The notes: generated by a model from the letters alone, not told the origin. Shown: positions 1-6,813, numbered from the stretch's first letter. The stretch is DNA of 14,740 nt from an uncultured Phycisphaerales bacterium (GCA_946886375.1 CAMPIL010000044.1:1-14740), one strand, 5' to 3'. Made by a program: numbers and translations.

Positions 1-155
1 GCGAGTCGCCGATTGTCTTGGCGTTGTTCGTGGCTTTGACTTGCGTTGCGGTAGCAACGCGTAGTTCTGCGCGACAAGTGCACACATCGGGCCGCCGGAA
101 GGGCGTTGATGTGCGGCACCCGCGCTCGATTATTCAAATCCAACGTCTCCGGATC

Positions 156-1043
156 TCAATGCGCGTATGCAAACCGCGCAGCGGGCATTGCGGGTTCAGC
201 GGCTTGGGTCGTCAGTGCATCGTAAATGTCCGGATCGTGCGAGCAGATCAACTGCACATCGCCTGATGCAGGACTGTTGGCGAATTCGCGCAGTCGATGC
301 TGGTTGTACAGGCGCTGGCGTCGATCGAATTGAAAGACATTCTCATAGATGCGCAGGCCGATCGGACAATGGCGGTGAGGCGAATTGAACTCGCCGTGGT
401 AGAAAAGCGCATCGCCGCTGTGGAGGATCCAGCCGTTGTCGGATTGGACAGCGACGCCGCAGTGGCCGCGCGAATGGCCCAGCAGGGGGATGAGGAGGAT
501 TTCGGGCATCTCGCCGCCGTCGCCGGGAAGCGCTGCGACCGAATCGAAGCCGCGCCACGTCTCGCCGCGAACCTGATGCAGAGCCCAATCCGGCCGGTGC
601 GCGAACTGAGGCGGGGCGTATCGCTGTCGATCCATGACTCGCAAGCGGTGCGTCGCAGCGGTGTGCTCCATCTGGAAGACGTGAACCTTCGCATGCGGAA
701 AGTCGGCCAGGCCGCCTGCGTGATCGAAATCAAGGTGCGTGAGCACGATGTGGCGCACGTCTTCGTGGTCGTATCCCAGGCGCAAAACCTGGTGCAGCGC
801 GGTTTCGCCGATGCGCAATTGCGCGTGCATGATGAACTGCCAGATCGGACCGGGCAGGCGCTCCATCGGCTGTGCGATGTCCTGCGTGCCCAGGCCGGTG
901 TCCACAAGCACAAGTCCATCGCCGGTTTCGATGAGCAGGCAGTGACACACAAGCCGGCCGCGCCGCAGCGGGCTGCCCCGGCCGTTGATGAACAGTTGCG
1001 ACATTGGACAGAACGTGCCGCAGTTGAGGTGATGAATGCGCAT
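156..1043 (-). CDS. MBL-fold metallo-hydrolase, AHL-lactonase-like
   Basis: This 295-residue protein has the metallo-beta-lactamase fold signature and is probably a cytoplasmic hydrolase, since no signal peptide is visible. The metal-binding elements appear in family order: VDTG at 47-50, HLDFDH at 103-108 followed by AGG, GHSRGH at 189-194, HSGD at 208-211 and SHD at 268-270. Length and layout resemble the N-acyl-homoserine-lactone lactonase/lactonase-like branch, but the substrate cannot be read from sequence. The usual HxHxDH motif is HxDxDH here, so one metal ligand differs. The ATG at 1043 is preceded by AAAGGGG at good spacing, which supports the start. The DUF1801 gene lies 103 bases upstream on the same strand, so co-transcription is possible. 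I am sure of the fold and unsure of the reaction. Confidence 0.88.
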   Translation of the reverse strand: MRIHHLNCGTFCPMSQLFINGRGSPLRRGRLVCHCLLIETGDGLVLVDTGLGTQDIAQPMERLPGPIWQFIMHAQLRIGETALHQVLRLGYDHEDVRHIVLTHLDFDHAGGLADFPHAKVHVFQMEHTAATHRLRVMDRQRYAPPQFAHRPDWALHQVRGETWRGFDSVAALPGDGGEMPEILLIPLLGHSRGHCGVAVQSDNGWILHSGDALFYHGEFNSPHRHCPIGLRIYENVFQFDRRQRLYNQHRLREFANSPASGDVQLICSHDPDIYDALTTQAAEPAMPAARFAYAH

Positions 1044-1146
1044 GATTGCCCCTTTGTTCGATGTTACGAACGAGGCAAACTCTCACGCCAGCGCACTGGG
1101 CCGCACTGTGCAGTGATGGTGCTGCGACTGCCAGAAATAGGGAGAT

Positions 1147-1614
1147 TTACTTGCGCTTGCCGGCGGTCTTGATCGCGGATTCATAGATCGCGATGAACTT
1201 CTTGGCGGGCACGCGCTTGATGGCCTCGCCGATGAGTTCGAGTGGAATGTCATCGAGTTTCTTGAACCGGATGCACGACTTGCCCATGTCGAGTTTCTTG
1301 CCTGTTTTGGCCCAGGCGGCGCGGAACCACGATTCATGCTCGGGCACGCCGTAGTTGCACATGAGGTAGATCGACATGTGGTTTTTCTGCGAGGCAAGAC
1401 CCGCGAAGGGCAGGGGCTGTTTGGGATCGCAGTGATAGCCGTCGGGATAGACGCTGTGCGGCACGAAGTAGCCGATCATGCCGTATTGCATGCCCTCTTC
1501 GTAATTCTTGTCGAGGTTTTTCCGAATGACCTTTCGCACCGCTTCAAGGGCTTTGCGGCGATCATCGGGGAGCGAGGCGAGATATTCCTTCACAGTCCTG
1601 GCTTTGCTTTGCAT
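1147..1614 (-). CDS. DUF1801 domain protein (YdhG-like)
   Basis: This 155-residue soluble protein matches what I know of the DUF1801/YdhG-like family. It opens with a helical segment typical of the family (TVKEYLASLPDDRRKALEAV, residues 8-27), then an EGMQYGMIGYFVP stretch (40-52), a central LPFAGLASQKNHMSIYLM region (68-85), and ends with a G(K/K)LDMGKSCIRFKK-type segment near 106-118. The biochemical function is unknown; some relatives are annotated as iron-chaperone or frataxin-like, and that is not testable here. No membrane segment or signal peptide is present. The start at 1614 has only a weak GGGCGG upstream. It runs in the same direction as the MBL gene downstream and is separated from rplI by the rplI terminator and a REP-like hairpin. 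Confidence 0.82.
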   Translation of the reverse strand: MQSKARTVKEYLASLPDDRRKALEAVRKVIRKNLDKNYEEGMQYGMIGYFVPHSVYPDGYHCDPKQPLPFAGLASQKNHMSIYLMCNYGVPEHESWFRAAWAKTGKKLDMGKSCIRFKKLDDIPLELIGEAIKRVPAKKFIAIYESAIKTAGKRK

Positions 1615-1684
1615 CCGCCCAGTGTACAGCGGTGATAAGAGATGCCAAGGTCAAAGTCGTTACAGTCGGCGTGCAGCGAGTTTT

Positions 1685-1710
1685 CATTCCCATGTGCGCG
1701 GGAACGACTG
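1685..1710. repeat. REP-like inverted repeat in the intergenic gap
   Basis: TTCCC at 1687-1691 and GGGAA at 1700-1704 form a short stem around an 8-base GC-rich loop, flanked by CATT on the left and CGACTGG on the right. This layout resembles the dispersed CATTCCCGCG...GGGAA intergenic palindromes found in many bacteria. Only one copy is visible in the window, so the call rests on resemblance. It sits between the DUF1801 start and the rplI terminator. Confidence 0.35.
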
Positions 1711-1735
1711 GTTTCTGAATTTATGGACGCGGCAT

Positions 1736-1770
1736 TAAAGACAAACGGCCCGCCTTGGGCGAGCCGTTTG
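1736..1770 (-). terminator. Rho-independent terminator of the glmU-rplI cluster
   Basis: CAAACGGC at 1742-1749 pairs perfectly with GCCGTTTG at 1763-1770. Inside it CGCC (1751-1754) pairs with GGCG (1758-1761) around a TTG loop, with one C/A mismatch between the two stems. On the minus strand the hairpin is followed by TCTTT. It begins about 24 bases after the rplI stop codon, as expected for the end of this cluster. Confidence 0.85.
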
Positions 1771-1793
1771 CATTTGAGCAATGGGTGTGACGA

Positions 1794-2438
1794 TCAAGCC
1801 TTCGCGGAGGCCTTGCGGGCGCGTTCGGGCTTGGCGGGCTTTTCTTCAGCGGGGGCTTCGGGCTGCTCGGCTGCGGGAGCCGCTTCGCCACGGCCGCCGC
1901 GGCGTTCGCGTGCCGGCCGGCGTTCCACGAGTTCGCCTTCTTCATCGATTTCGATCTCATCGCGATCTTCAGCGAGCGCGCGATCGGCCTCGACGTTCAG
2001 CGTGATGTCGGTCCGCAGGTCCTTCTCGAACTGAATGGGCACGTGATAGGAGCCCACGCGGCGGATGTTCTGGTTCATGCGCACGGAGCGAATGCTGACG
2101 TCATATCCCGCGGCCTGCAGGGCTTCGGAGATATCGCGCTGCGTGACCGAGCCGTACAGGATGCCCTGGTCGTTGCAGCTTCGCTGAATGGCGATGGTGA
2201 CATCCTTCATGCGGCCGAGCAGTTCTTCGCGTGCATTGCGCAGGCGGGCCAGTTCGGCCAGCGCGGCTTCGCGGGCTTCCTTCAAGCGCTCGATCTTGGT
2301 GGGAGTGGGGGTCTCGGCGAGGGCGTGCGGGAGCAGGTAGTTGCGCGCAAAACCGGGGCGAACCTTCACGATGTCGCCGACGATGCCGAGGTTCTCAACT
2401 GACTTGTTGAGAAGGAGTTTGACTTTCTTTGCTGCCAT
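1794..2438 (-). CDS. rplI: 50S ribosomal protein L9
   Basis: L9 binds 23S rRNA near the base of the L1 stalk and helps hold reading-frame fidelity. The N-terminal rRNA-binding domain is clear (MAAKKVKLLLNKSVENLGIV, then GDIVKVRPGFARNYLLP at 21-37), followed by the long connecting helix (about 45-78) and the C-terminal domain (about 80-152). The protein is 214 residues where L9 is usually about 150; the surplus is an E/A/P/R-rich tail from about residue 155 that looks disordered. The ATG at 2438 is chosen because AAAGGA lies 8 bases upstream and it gives the canonical N terminus. The reading frame stays open further upstream, but that part is antisense-like translation of the ssb region. It is the last gene of the cluster; 106 bases separate it from ssb. 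Confidence 0.96.
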   Translation of the reverse strand: MAAKKVKLLLNKSVENLGIVGDIVKVRPGFARNYLLPHALAETPTPTKIERLKEAREAALAELARLRNAREELLGRMKDVTIAIQRSCNDQGILYGSVTQRDISEALQAAGYDVSIRSVRMNQNIRRVGSYHVPIQFEKDLRTDITLNVEADRALAEDRDEIEIDEEGELVERRPARERRGGRGEAAPAAEQPEAPAEEKPAKPERARKASAKA

Positions 2439-2499
2439 GTTCGCTGTCCTTTCGAGAAAGTTAGGAGCGGGTTGCACGCTCCAGCGTTGGGATGTTTCG

Positions 2500-2543
2500 A
2501 GCGCCGCATGACCATGCGGCGCTTCGTGCCGCGTCAATGCGGC
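2500..2543 (-). promoter_or_regulatory. Two tandem intercistronic hairpins between ssb and rplI
   Basis: AGCGCCGCATG (2500-2510) and CATGCGGCGCT (2513-2523) are a perfect 11-base inverted repeat with almost no spacer. Next to it GCCGC (2528-2532) can pair with GCGGC (2538-2542), directly after the ssb stop codon. Both stems share the core CGCCGCAT. Neither is followed by a T tract on the minus strand, so they look like an mRNA stability, processing or translational-control element and not a full terminator. The function is inferred only from position. Confidence 0.55.
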
Positions 2544-2544
2544 G

Positions 2545-3027
2545 TTAGAACGGGATGTCGTCTTCGCCCAGAGGCTCGTGCGTTGCGCCTGCGGGGGCGG
2601 GTGAATTGCCAGTATAGGCGCGTTGGGCGCGGGCCGAGGCAGGCCGAGACGCTCCGCCTGCGGAGCCGCCGGAACCATCGCCGCCTCCGCCGCCTTTGGA
2701 GTCGACGAACTGGAAGTTCTCGACGACGACTCTGAGCATGGAGCGGTTCGAGCCGTCTTTGTCTTTCCATTGATCGAGCTTGAGACGGCCTTCAAGGAAC
2801 ACGGGTTTGCCTTTGCTGAACCACTTGCTCAGGTTCTCGGCTGTGGAGCCCCAAGCCTCGCAATCAACGAAGGTTGTTTCTTCCTTCATTTCACCGTCCG
2901 CGGCTTTGTATCGGCGATTCACCGCCAGACCGAGTTTCGCCACGGCCGTGTTGGTGTTGGGCGTGTATTTCAACTCCACATCGCGCGTGAGATTGCCCAT
3001 GAGCAGGACTTTATTGTAATTCGGCAT
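2545..3027 (-). CDS. ssb: Single-stranded DNA-binding protein
   Basis: SSB coats single-stranded DNA in replication, recombination and repair and recruits partners through its C-terminal tip. The 160-residue protein has the OB fold (MPNYNKVLLMGNLTRDVELK, TFVDCEAWG at 52-60, GKPVFLEGRL at 73-82), a Gly/Ser/Ala-rich linker (about 111-145) and the canonical acidic tip EDDIPF. The start at 3027 is preferred over an upstream in-frame start at 3054 because GGAGGAA lies just before this ATG and because SSBs begin close to the OB fold. It lies in the cluster between rpsF (50-base gap after correcting the start, about 78 bases) and rplI. Nothing is unusual in the protein itself. Confidence 0.96.
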   Translation of the reverse strand: MPNYNKVLLMGNLTRDVELKYTPNTNTAVAKLGLAVNRRYKAADGEMKEETTFVDCEAWGSTAENLSKWFSKGKPVFLEGRLKLDQWKDKDGSNRSMLRVVVENFQFVDSKGGGGGDGSGGSAGGASRPASARAQRAYTGNSPAPAGATHEPLGEDDIPF

Positions 3028-3105
3028 GGTTCCTCCAGGTCGTTCAACCAGCATCCATCATACAGGATTCGGAAGGCGCTTCGCGGGGCGAAAGGCGGCT
3101 TCAAT

Positions 3106-3552
3106 TCACAACTCTTCTTCCTCATCGGCCAAGTCGGCGTCTGATTCCTCGGTCGCGGGGGCGGCCACCGCGGCCACGGGCTGACTGGCCCGCAACTTGA
3201 TTTCGTCGGCGAGTTGGGCACGTCCTTCGGCGGCCTGCATCACTTCATCGCTCACCTCGTCGGCGCGGGTGATCATCGCCCGCAGCATCTTTTCCGAAAG
3301 ATTGCAGTCGCGTTCGATGTGGGTCAGCTTGGAACCGGCCGACATGAAGTACACCAGGAAGTACACGCCGCGCTTGTTGCCGCGGATTTCATACGCCAGG
3401 CGTCGCTCATCCCATTTTTTCATGCTGATGATCTGGGCTCCGGCGCGCTGGAGAATGTCCACGACGTGATCGTGCGCGGCTTGCAGGTCGCTGACTGCGG
3501 CCTGGGGAAAAAGAAACAATCCTTCATACTTGTAAGTGCGATCGTGAGGCAT
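3106..3552 (-). CDS. rpsF: 30S ribosomal protein S6
   Basis: S6 sits on the platform of the small subunit, normally as a partner of S18. The family core is clear: YEGLFLFPQAA at 9-19, the KKWDERRLAYEIRGNKRGVY segment at 45-64, and YFLVYFM-type strand with IERDCNLSEKMLRAM at 79-93. The protein is 148 residues against about 95-135 in most bacteria, with an Ala/Glu-rich acidic tail from about residue 120 ending DEEEEL. The ATG at 3552 is preceded by a modest AAGGT. The gene follows pth by 75 bases and precedes ssb. Its usual partner rpsR is not found in this window, although rpsF-ssb-rpsR-rplI is a common order elsewhere. Confidence 0.95.
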   Translation of the reverse strand: MPHDRTYKYEGLFLFPQAAVSDLQAAHDHVVDILQRAGAQIISMKKWDERRLAYEIRGNKRGVYFLVYFMSAGSKLTHIERDCNLSEKMLRAMITRADEVSDEVMQAAEGRAQLADEIKLRASQPVAAVAAPATEESDADLADEEEEL

Positions 3553-3619
3553 GTGTGCAACCTTGTGCTGAATTCAGAGTGTGAAATCTTTGGAACTGAA
3601 AATGGAATGCGGTCTGAAC

Positions 3620-3644
3620 CTCAAGACTCAGGTCTCAAGACTCA
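3620..3644. repeat. 14-base-period tandem duplication at the pth stop
   Basis: The 11-mer CTCAAGACTCA occurs at 3620-3630 and again at 3634-3644, a period of 14 bases. On the minus strand the upstream copy encodes the last pth codons, and the pth stop codon (3628-3630) falls in the downstream copy. It looks like a recent small duplication across the gene end. Confidence 0.7.
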
Positions 3645-4215
3645 CACCTGTTTTTCGATTGAAACGGTTCATGGCTTCGTTCATGCCTTTGGTGCACCAG
3701 CACACCGCGGCATCAGCGGCATCGTTAATGGCGGAATCGACCAGCGGCGTCTGGTCGGGACGGAATCGTCCCAGGACGTAATCCTTCTGCGGAATCTGGC
3801 CCGGCGGATCGATGCCGATGCGCAACCGCGCGTAGGCATTGCCGCCGAGTTTCTGCTCGATGTCGAGCAGACCGTTGTGCCCGCCCGCAGACCCGTCAGC
3901 CCGCAGGCGAATCGTTCCACAAGGCAAGGCAACATCATCCACGATGACCAGCAAGTCCTGCGATGGATTCAACTTGAAGAACGCCACGGCTTCGCTGACG
4001 CTCTGGCCGGAGCGATTCATGTAAGTGAGCGGCTTGAGCAGCACGATTTTTTCGTCGCCGATCGTTGCATCCACCGTTGCGCCGTGAAACTTGCTGCGGG
4101 CAATTGCGCCCGGAGCGTGCCGGCGCGCAAGGCGATCCAGCGCCACAAACCCGACGTTGTGCCGGGTGTGGTCGTATTCTGGACCAGGATTGCCGAGGCC
4201 GATGATGAGTTTCAT
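3628..4215 (-). CDS. pth: Peptidyl-tRNA hydrolase
   Basis: Pth frees tRNA from peptidyl-tRNAs that drop off ribosomes. The 195-residue protein carries the family hallmarks: LGNPGPEY at 7-14, catalytic histidine in TRHNVG (H19), KPLTYMNRSG at 61-70, IVDDVALP with D93 at 91-98, and GGHNGL with H113 at 111-116. Length is normal. The start at 4215 gives the canonical MKLIIGLGNPG N terminus but lacks a clear Shine-Dalgarno. An alternative ATG at 4260 would add 15 residues, overlap the rplY stop as TGATG, and sit about 10 bases after GAGGAAGG inside rplY, so translational coupling from that start is a real possibility. It belongs to the cluster, with rplY upstream and rpsF downstream. Confidence 0.95.
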   Translation of the reverse strand: MKLIIGLGNPGPEYDHTRHNVGFVALDRLARRHAPGAIARSKFHGATVDATIGDEKIVLLKPLTYMNRSGQSVSEAVAFFKLNPSQDLLVIVDDVALPCGTIRLRADGSAGGHNGLLDIEQKLGGNAYARLRIGIDPPGQIPQKDYVLGRFRPDQTPLVDSAINDAADAAVCWCTKGMNEAMNRFNRKTGVSLET

Positions 4216-4259
4216 GGCATTCAATCTTGAATCGTGCGCGTGCCCAGCCGCTCGGGGCA

Positions 4260-4913
4260 TCAATCTTCGGAGCCTTCCTCCGTTGGCTTCTTCTCGGTGA
4301 TGACTTCGGGCTCGGCCGCACCGGCAGCCACTTCGGCGGCTTCGGGCGAAGCGACGACTTCTTCCGCGATGAAGGAAACCTGCGCCACGATGTGGTATGG
4401 CGAGACCTTGGTGCGCACGCCTTCAGGCAGTTGGATTTCGCTGACGGTGAACACCTCTTCCATCTTGGAGAGATCAACCTTGATTTCACCAGGAATGTCC
4501 GCGACGCGGCAAATGACTTCGAGGTCAGACATTGGATGCGTGAGGATGGAGCCCGGCTTCTTGGCGGATTCGGGCACGCCCACGAACCGAAGGTGAACCT
4601 TGACTTCCACCTCTTCGTTCAGATCGACGCGCGCGAAATCGATGTGGATCACGTTGTCGCCGAGGTAACCGAACTGCAGGTCCTTGACCAGGCAGGTCTC
4701 GGGCTGGCCGCCTTCGACGGCCACGTTGACGACGTGCGCGCCGTGCTTGAGCACCGCGAGCGTTTCCTTTTCATCAACGCTGATGGCGACAGGATTCGCC
4801 TTGTGACCATAAATCACGCCGGGAAGTTTGCCTGACTTGCGCAAGCGCTGGGAGTAACGGCTGCCGACGCGTTCGCGCGGGGTGGCGGCAATGGTGGGTG
4901 TTTCTCGTTTCAT
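4260..4913 (-). CDS. rplY: 50S ribosomal protein L25, Ctc (TL5) form
   Basis: The protein binds 5S rRNA in the large subunit. At 217 residues it is the long two-domain Ctc/TL5 form. The N-terminal L25 domain runs to about residue 95 (RERVGSRYSQRLRKSGKLPGVIYG at 13-36, with VKDLQFGYLGDNVIHIDFAR following at 76-95), and the C-terminal TL5 domain from about 97 to 183 (VGVPESAKKPGS near 111-122). An Ala/Glu-rich acidic tail follows from about 184. The start at 4913 has GAGGAA well placed upstream. The arrangement prs-rplY-pth is the well known ctc-type gene order also seen in Firmicutes. A TATCAT hexamer at 4946-4951 on the minus strand might act as an internal -10, but no matching -35 is visible. 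Confidence 0.95.
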   Translation of the reverse strand: MKRETPTIAATPRERVGSRYSQRLRKSGKLPGVIYGHKANPVAISVDEKETLAVLKHGAHVVNVAVEGGQPETCLVKDLQFGYLGDNVIHIDFARVDLNEEVEVKVHLRFVGVPESAKKPGSILTHPMSDLEVICRVADIPGEIKVDLSKMEEVFTVSEIQLPEGVRTKVSPYHIVAQVSFIAEEVVASPEAAEVAAGAAEPEVITEKKPTEEGSED

Positions 4914-4959
4914 CGATCAATTCCTCTTTCAGTCAAAAAGCAACAATGATAGGTCGTTG

Positions 4960-4978
4960 GATGAGCGCCCGGCTCATC
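4960..4978 (-). promoter_or_regulatory. Hairpin spanning the prs stop codon
   Basis: GATGAGC (4960-4966) and GCTCATC (4972-4978) are a perfect 7-base inverted repeat with a 5-base loop. On the minus strand the prs stop codon TGA lies in the 5' arm. A T-rich run (TTTTT) comes only about 20 bases later, so this is not a standard terminator. It may tune the ratio of prs to downstream rplY or protect the 3' end of a processed message. Confidence 0.45.
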
Positions 4979-5957
4979 GCGTGCCCTCGGCTCCGCGGCG
5001 GAACAGGGCAGACACGGACATGTCGTGATGGATTCGGTGCACCGCTTCGCCAAGCAGTTTGGCGACGCTCAGCCGGACGAGTTTGTGGGCGATCGGCGCG
5101 GTGCGCTGGCCGTCTGGAATGGTGTCGGTGACGATCACCTGGCTGATGGGCGCTTCGTTCAGCCGCTGCATCGCCATGCCCACGAGCACCGCGTGCGTGG
5201 CCGCGGCGATCACGTCCTTGGCGCCGTGGGCCATCACCATCTTGGCGGCTTCGCAGACTGTTCCTGCCGTCGAAATCATGTCGTCAAACATGAGCACGGT
5301 GCGGCCGGCGACTTCACCGATGAGATTCTTGGTCGAAACCTTCATACCCGATTCACGGCGTTTCTCGATGATCGCCAAGTCGGCATCCAGCAGGCTCGCG
5401 TAGGTATTCGCCACCTTGACGTTGCCCACGTCCGGCGAAACGATCACCACCCGGCCCAACTGATCGCGGATGGTTTGAAAATACTCGTAGAACACCTGCG
5501 TGGCAGAAAGGTGATCCACCGGGATGTCGAAAAATCCCTGAATTTGTGCGGCGTGCAGGTCCATGCACAGCACGCGGTCCGCGCCCGCCGCAGTGATGAG
5601 GTTGGCAACAAGTTTCGCGGTGATGGGCGTGCGGCCGATGTCCTTGCGGTCCTGGCGAGCGTAGCCGAAATACGGAATGACGGCCGTGATTCGCTTGGCC
5701 GATGCGCGGCGAAGGCAGTCGATGTAGATCAACAACTCCATCAGGTTGTTATTCACCGGATCGCACGTGGACTGCACGACGTAGCAGTCGCGGCCGCGCA
5801 CGTCCTCATCCACCTTCACGATCAGTTCGCCATCCGGGAACATGTCCGTGTTGCCCTCGGCCAAGGGCAGCGAGAGATGGGCGCACATGGCTTCGGCCAG
5901 CGGGCGGCCGGCGCGTCCGGCAAAGATCTTGAGATGGTCGCGGTCGGCCGCGCTCAT
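4974..5957 (-). CDS. prs: Ribose-phosphate pyrophosphokinase
   Basis: The enzyme makes phosphoribosyl pyrophosphate from ribose 5-phosphate and ATP, the precursor for nucleotides, histidine, tryptophan and NAD. The 327-residue sequence covers both family halves: FPDGE at 40-44, DPVNNNLMELL at 66-76, PYFGYARQDRK at 95-105, the metal-binding DLHAAQIQGFFD at 133-144, EKRR at 198-201 and the PRPP loop VLMFDDMISTAGT at 221-233. Length is typical (about 310-320) with a short C-terminal extension. The ATG at 5957 overlaps the glmU stop as ATGA, which fixes the start and indicates translational coupling. It is a class I, phosphate-activated type by overall resemblance; regulation was not inferred further. 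Confidence 0.97.
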   Translation of the reverse strand: MSAADRDHLKIFAGRAGRPLAEAMCAHLSLPLAEGNTDMFPDGELIVKVDEDVRGRDCYVVQSTCDPVNNNLMELLIYIDCLRRASAKRITAVIPYFGYARQDRKDIGRTPITAKLVANLITAAGADRVLCMDLHAAQIQGFFDIPVDHLSATQVFYEYFQTIRDQLGRVVIVSPDVGNVKVANTYASLLDADLAIIEKRRESGMKVSTKNLIGEVAGRTVLMFDDMISTAGTVCEAAKMVMAHGAKDVIAAATHAVLVGMAMQRLNEAPISQVIVTDTIPDGQRTAPIAHKLVRLSVAKLLGEAVHRIHHDMSVSALFRRGAEGTR

Positions 5958-6793
5958 GAAGAAACCTCCGCCCGCCTCTTTGGTGTTGAACGGGAGTTCA
6001 GCCGCGCCCGCAGAATGCCATCCACTTCCGCCAGTTGCTGCGGGTCGTTGATGGACAGCACATCTTCCGGCGGCACAGCGTCCACGATCTCAATGCGATG
6101 ACCGCGCGTTTTGAGCATGGCGAACACTTCCGTCAGGTAGTACTCGCCACTGACGCTGTCGGGTTTGAGCTGATCAAGCATCTGGAACAGCAGTTTCGCG
6201 TCGAAGCACGCGTAACTGGGATAGACCTCACGAATGATGCGCTGGCTCGGCGATGCGTTCTTGTGTTCGACGATGGCGGAGAAACTTCCATTGTTTTCCC
6301 GCACGATCCGGCCGTAGCCGGTTGGATCGGGAATGACCGATGTCGCCATTGTTGCTGCGGCGCGTGTTTCCAAGTGCTTACGGTGCATCGCCTGGATTGT
6401 CGCGGCGCGAATCAAGGGACCGTCGCCGGCAAGCACCAGCAGATCGCCGGTGAAATCGGCAAGCGCGGGCTTGGCGCACAGCGTGGCGTGGCCGGTGCCT
6501 ATCTGCTTGTCCTGCACGACGTATCGAATGTCGTCGTCGTCGCCGGCGAACGCCTGCTTGACCGCCTCGCCGCCATGACCGATCACCAGCACGATTGGAT
6601 TTGCGCCGGACTCGCGACACGCCTGCACCACCCAGCGCACCATCGGCTGCCCGGCCACCTTGTGAACCACCTTGGGCAGATCGCTGTTCATGCGCTTGCC
6701 CAGGCCGGCGGCCAATATGACCGCGCCAAGACTCTCGGGCGTGGCGTTGCCCGATCCTTGTGCGTGCACTGAGTTTTCGCTCGACGTGCTCAA
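5954..6793 (-). CDS. glmU: UDP-GlcNAc pyrophosphorylase, N-terminal GlmU domain only
   Basis: The protein is predicted to form UDP-N-acetylglucosamine from UTP and GlcNAc-1-phosphate, a cell-wall and lipopolysaccharide precursor. The nucleotidyltransferase domain is intact: LAAGLGKRM at 28-35 with SDLPKV following, QIGTGHA at 97-103, GDGPL at 123-127, YGRIV at 160-164, EH at 176-177 and INDPQQLAEVD at 248-258. At 279 residues it stops where the left-handed beta-helix acetyltransferase domain of the usual 450-residue GlmU would begin. The first 22 residues are not conserved. The start is a TTG at 6793, just after an in-frame stop at 6806-6808; GTG at 6769 is an alternative. It is preceded by tRNA-Gln with a 20-base gap and overlaps prs by four bases. 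Confidence 0.9.
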   Translation of the reverse strand: MSTSSENSVHAQGSGNATPESLGAVILAAGLGKRMNSDLPKVVHKVAGQPMVRWVVQACRESGANPIVLVIGHGGEAVKQAFAGDDDDIRYVVQDKQIGTGHATLCAKPALADFTGDLLVLAGDGPLIRAATIQAMHRKHLETRAAATMATSVIPDPTGYGRIVRENNGSFSAIVEHKNASPSQRIIREVYPSYACFDAKLLFQMLDQLKPDSVSGEYYLTEVFAMLKTRGHRIEIVDAVPPEDVLSINDPQQLAEVDGILRARLNSRSTPKRRAEVSS

Positions 6794-6813
6794 GTCATCA
6801 CCGCATCAGCAAA

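Noticed and set aside
18..266. Short open frame at the left edge, plus strand
   Set aside because: It begins with a hydrophobic stretch but continues into antisense of the MBL gene. The first 155 bases show no recognisable gene end, so I left them unassigned.
1083..1146. CACTGTGCAGTG palindrome between DUF1801 and the MBL gene
   Set aside because: The stem is 5 bases with no T tract. It could be chance in a GC-rich gap.
2439..2795. Upstream extension of the rplI frame
   Set aside because: It crosses the ssb coding region in another frame. The L9 N terminus and a good Shine-Dalgarno place the start at 2438.
3629..3655. CAGGT...ACCTG hairpin followed by TTTTT on the plus strand
   Set aside because: It resembles a plus-strand terminator, but the stem is only 5 bases, the loop is 12, and no plus-strand gene ends here.
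3214..4230. 338-codon open frame opposite rpsF and pth
   Set aside because: It is antisense to two conserved genes and their gap, with no domain.
5025..6101. 358-codon open frame opposite prs and the end of glmU
   Set aside because: It is His/Arg/Val-rich antisense translation of conserved genes and matches no family.
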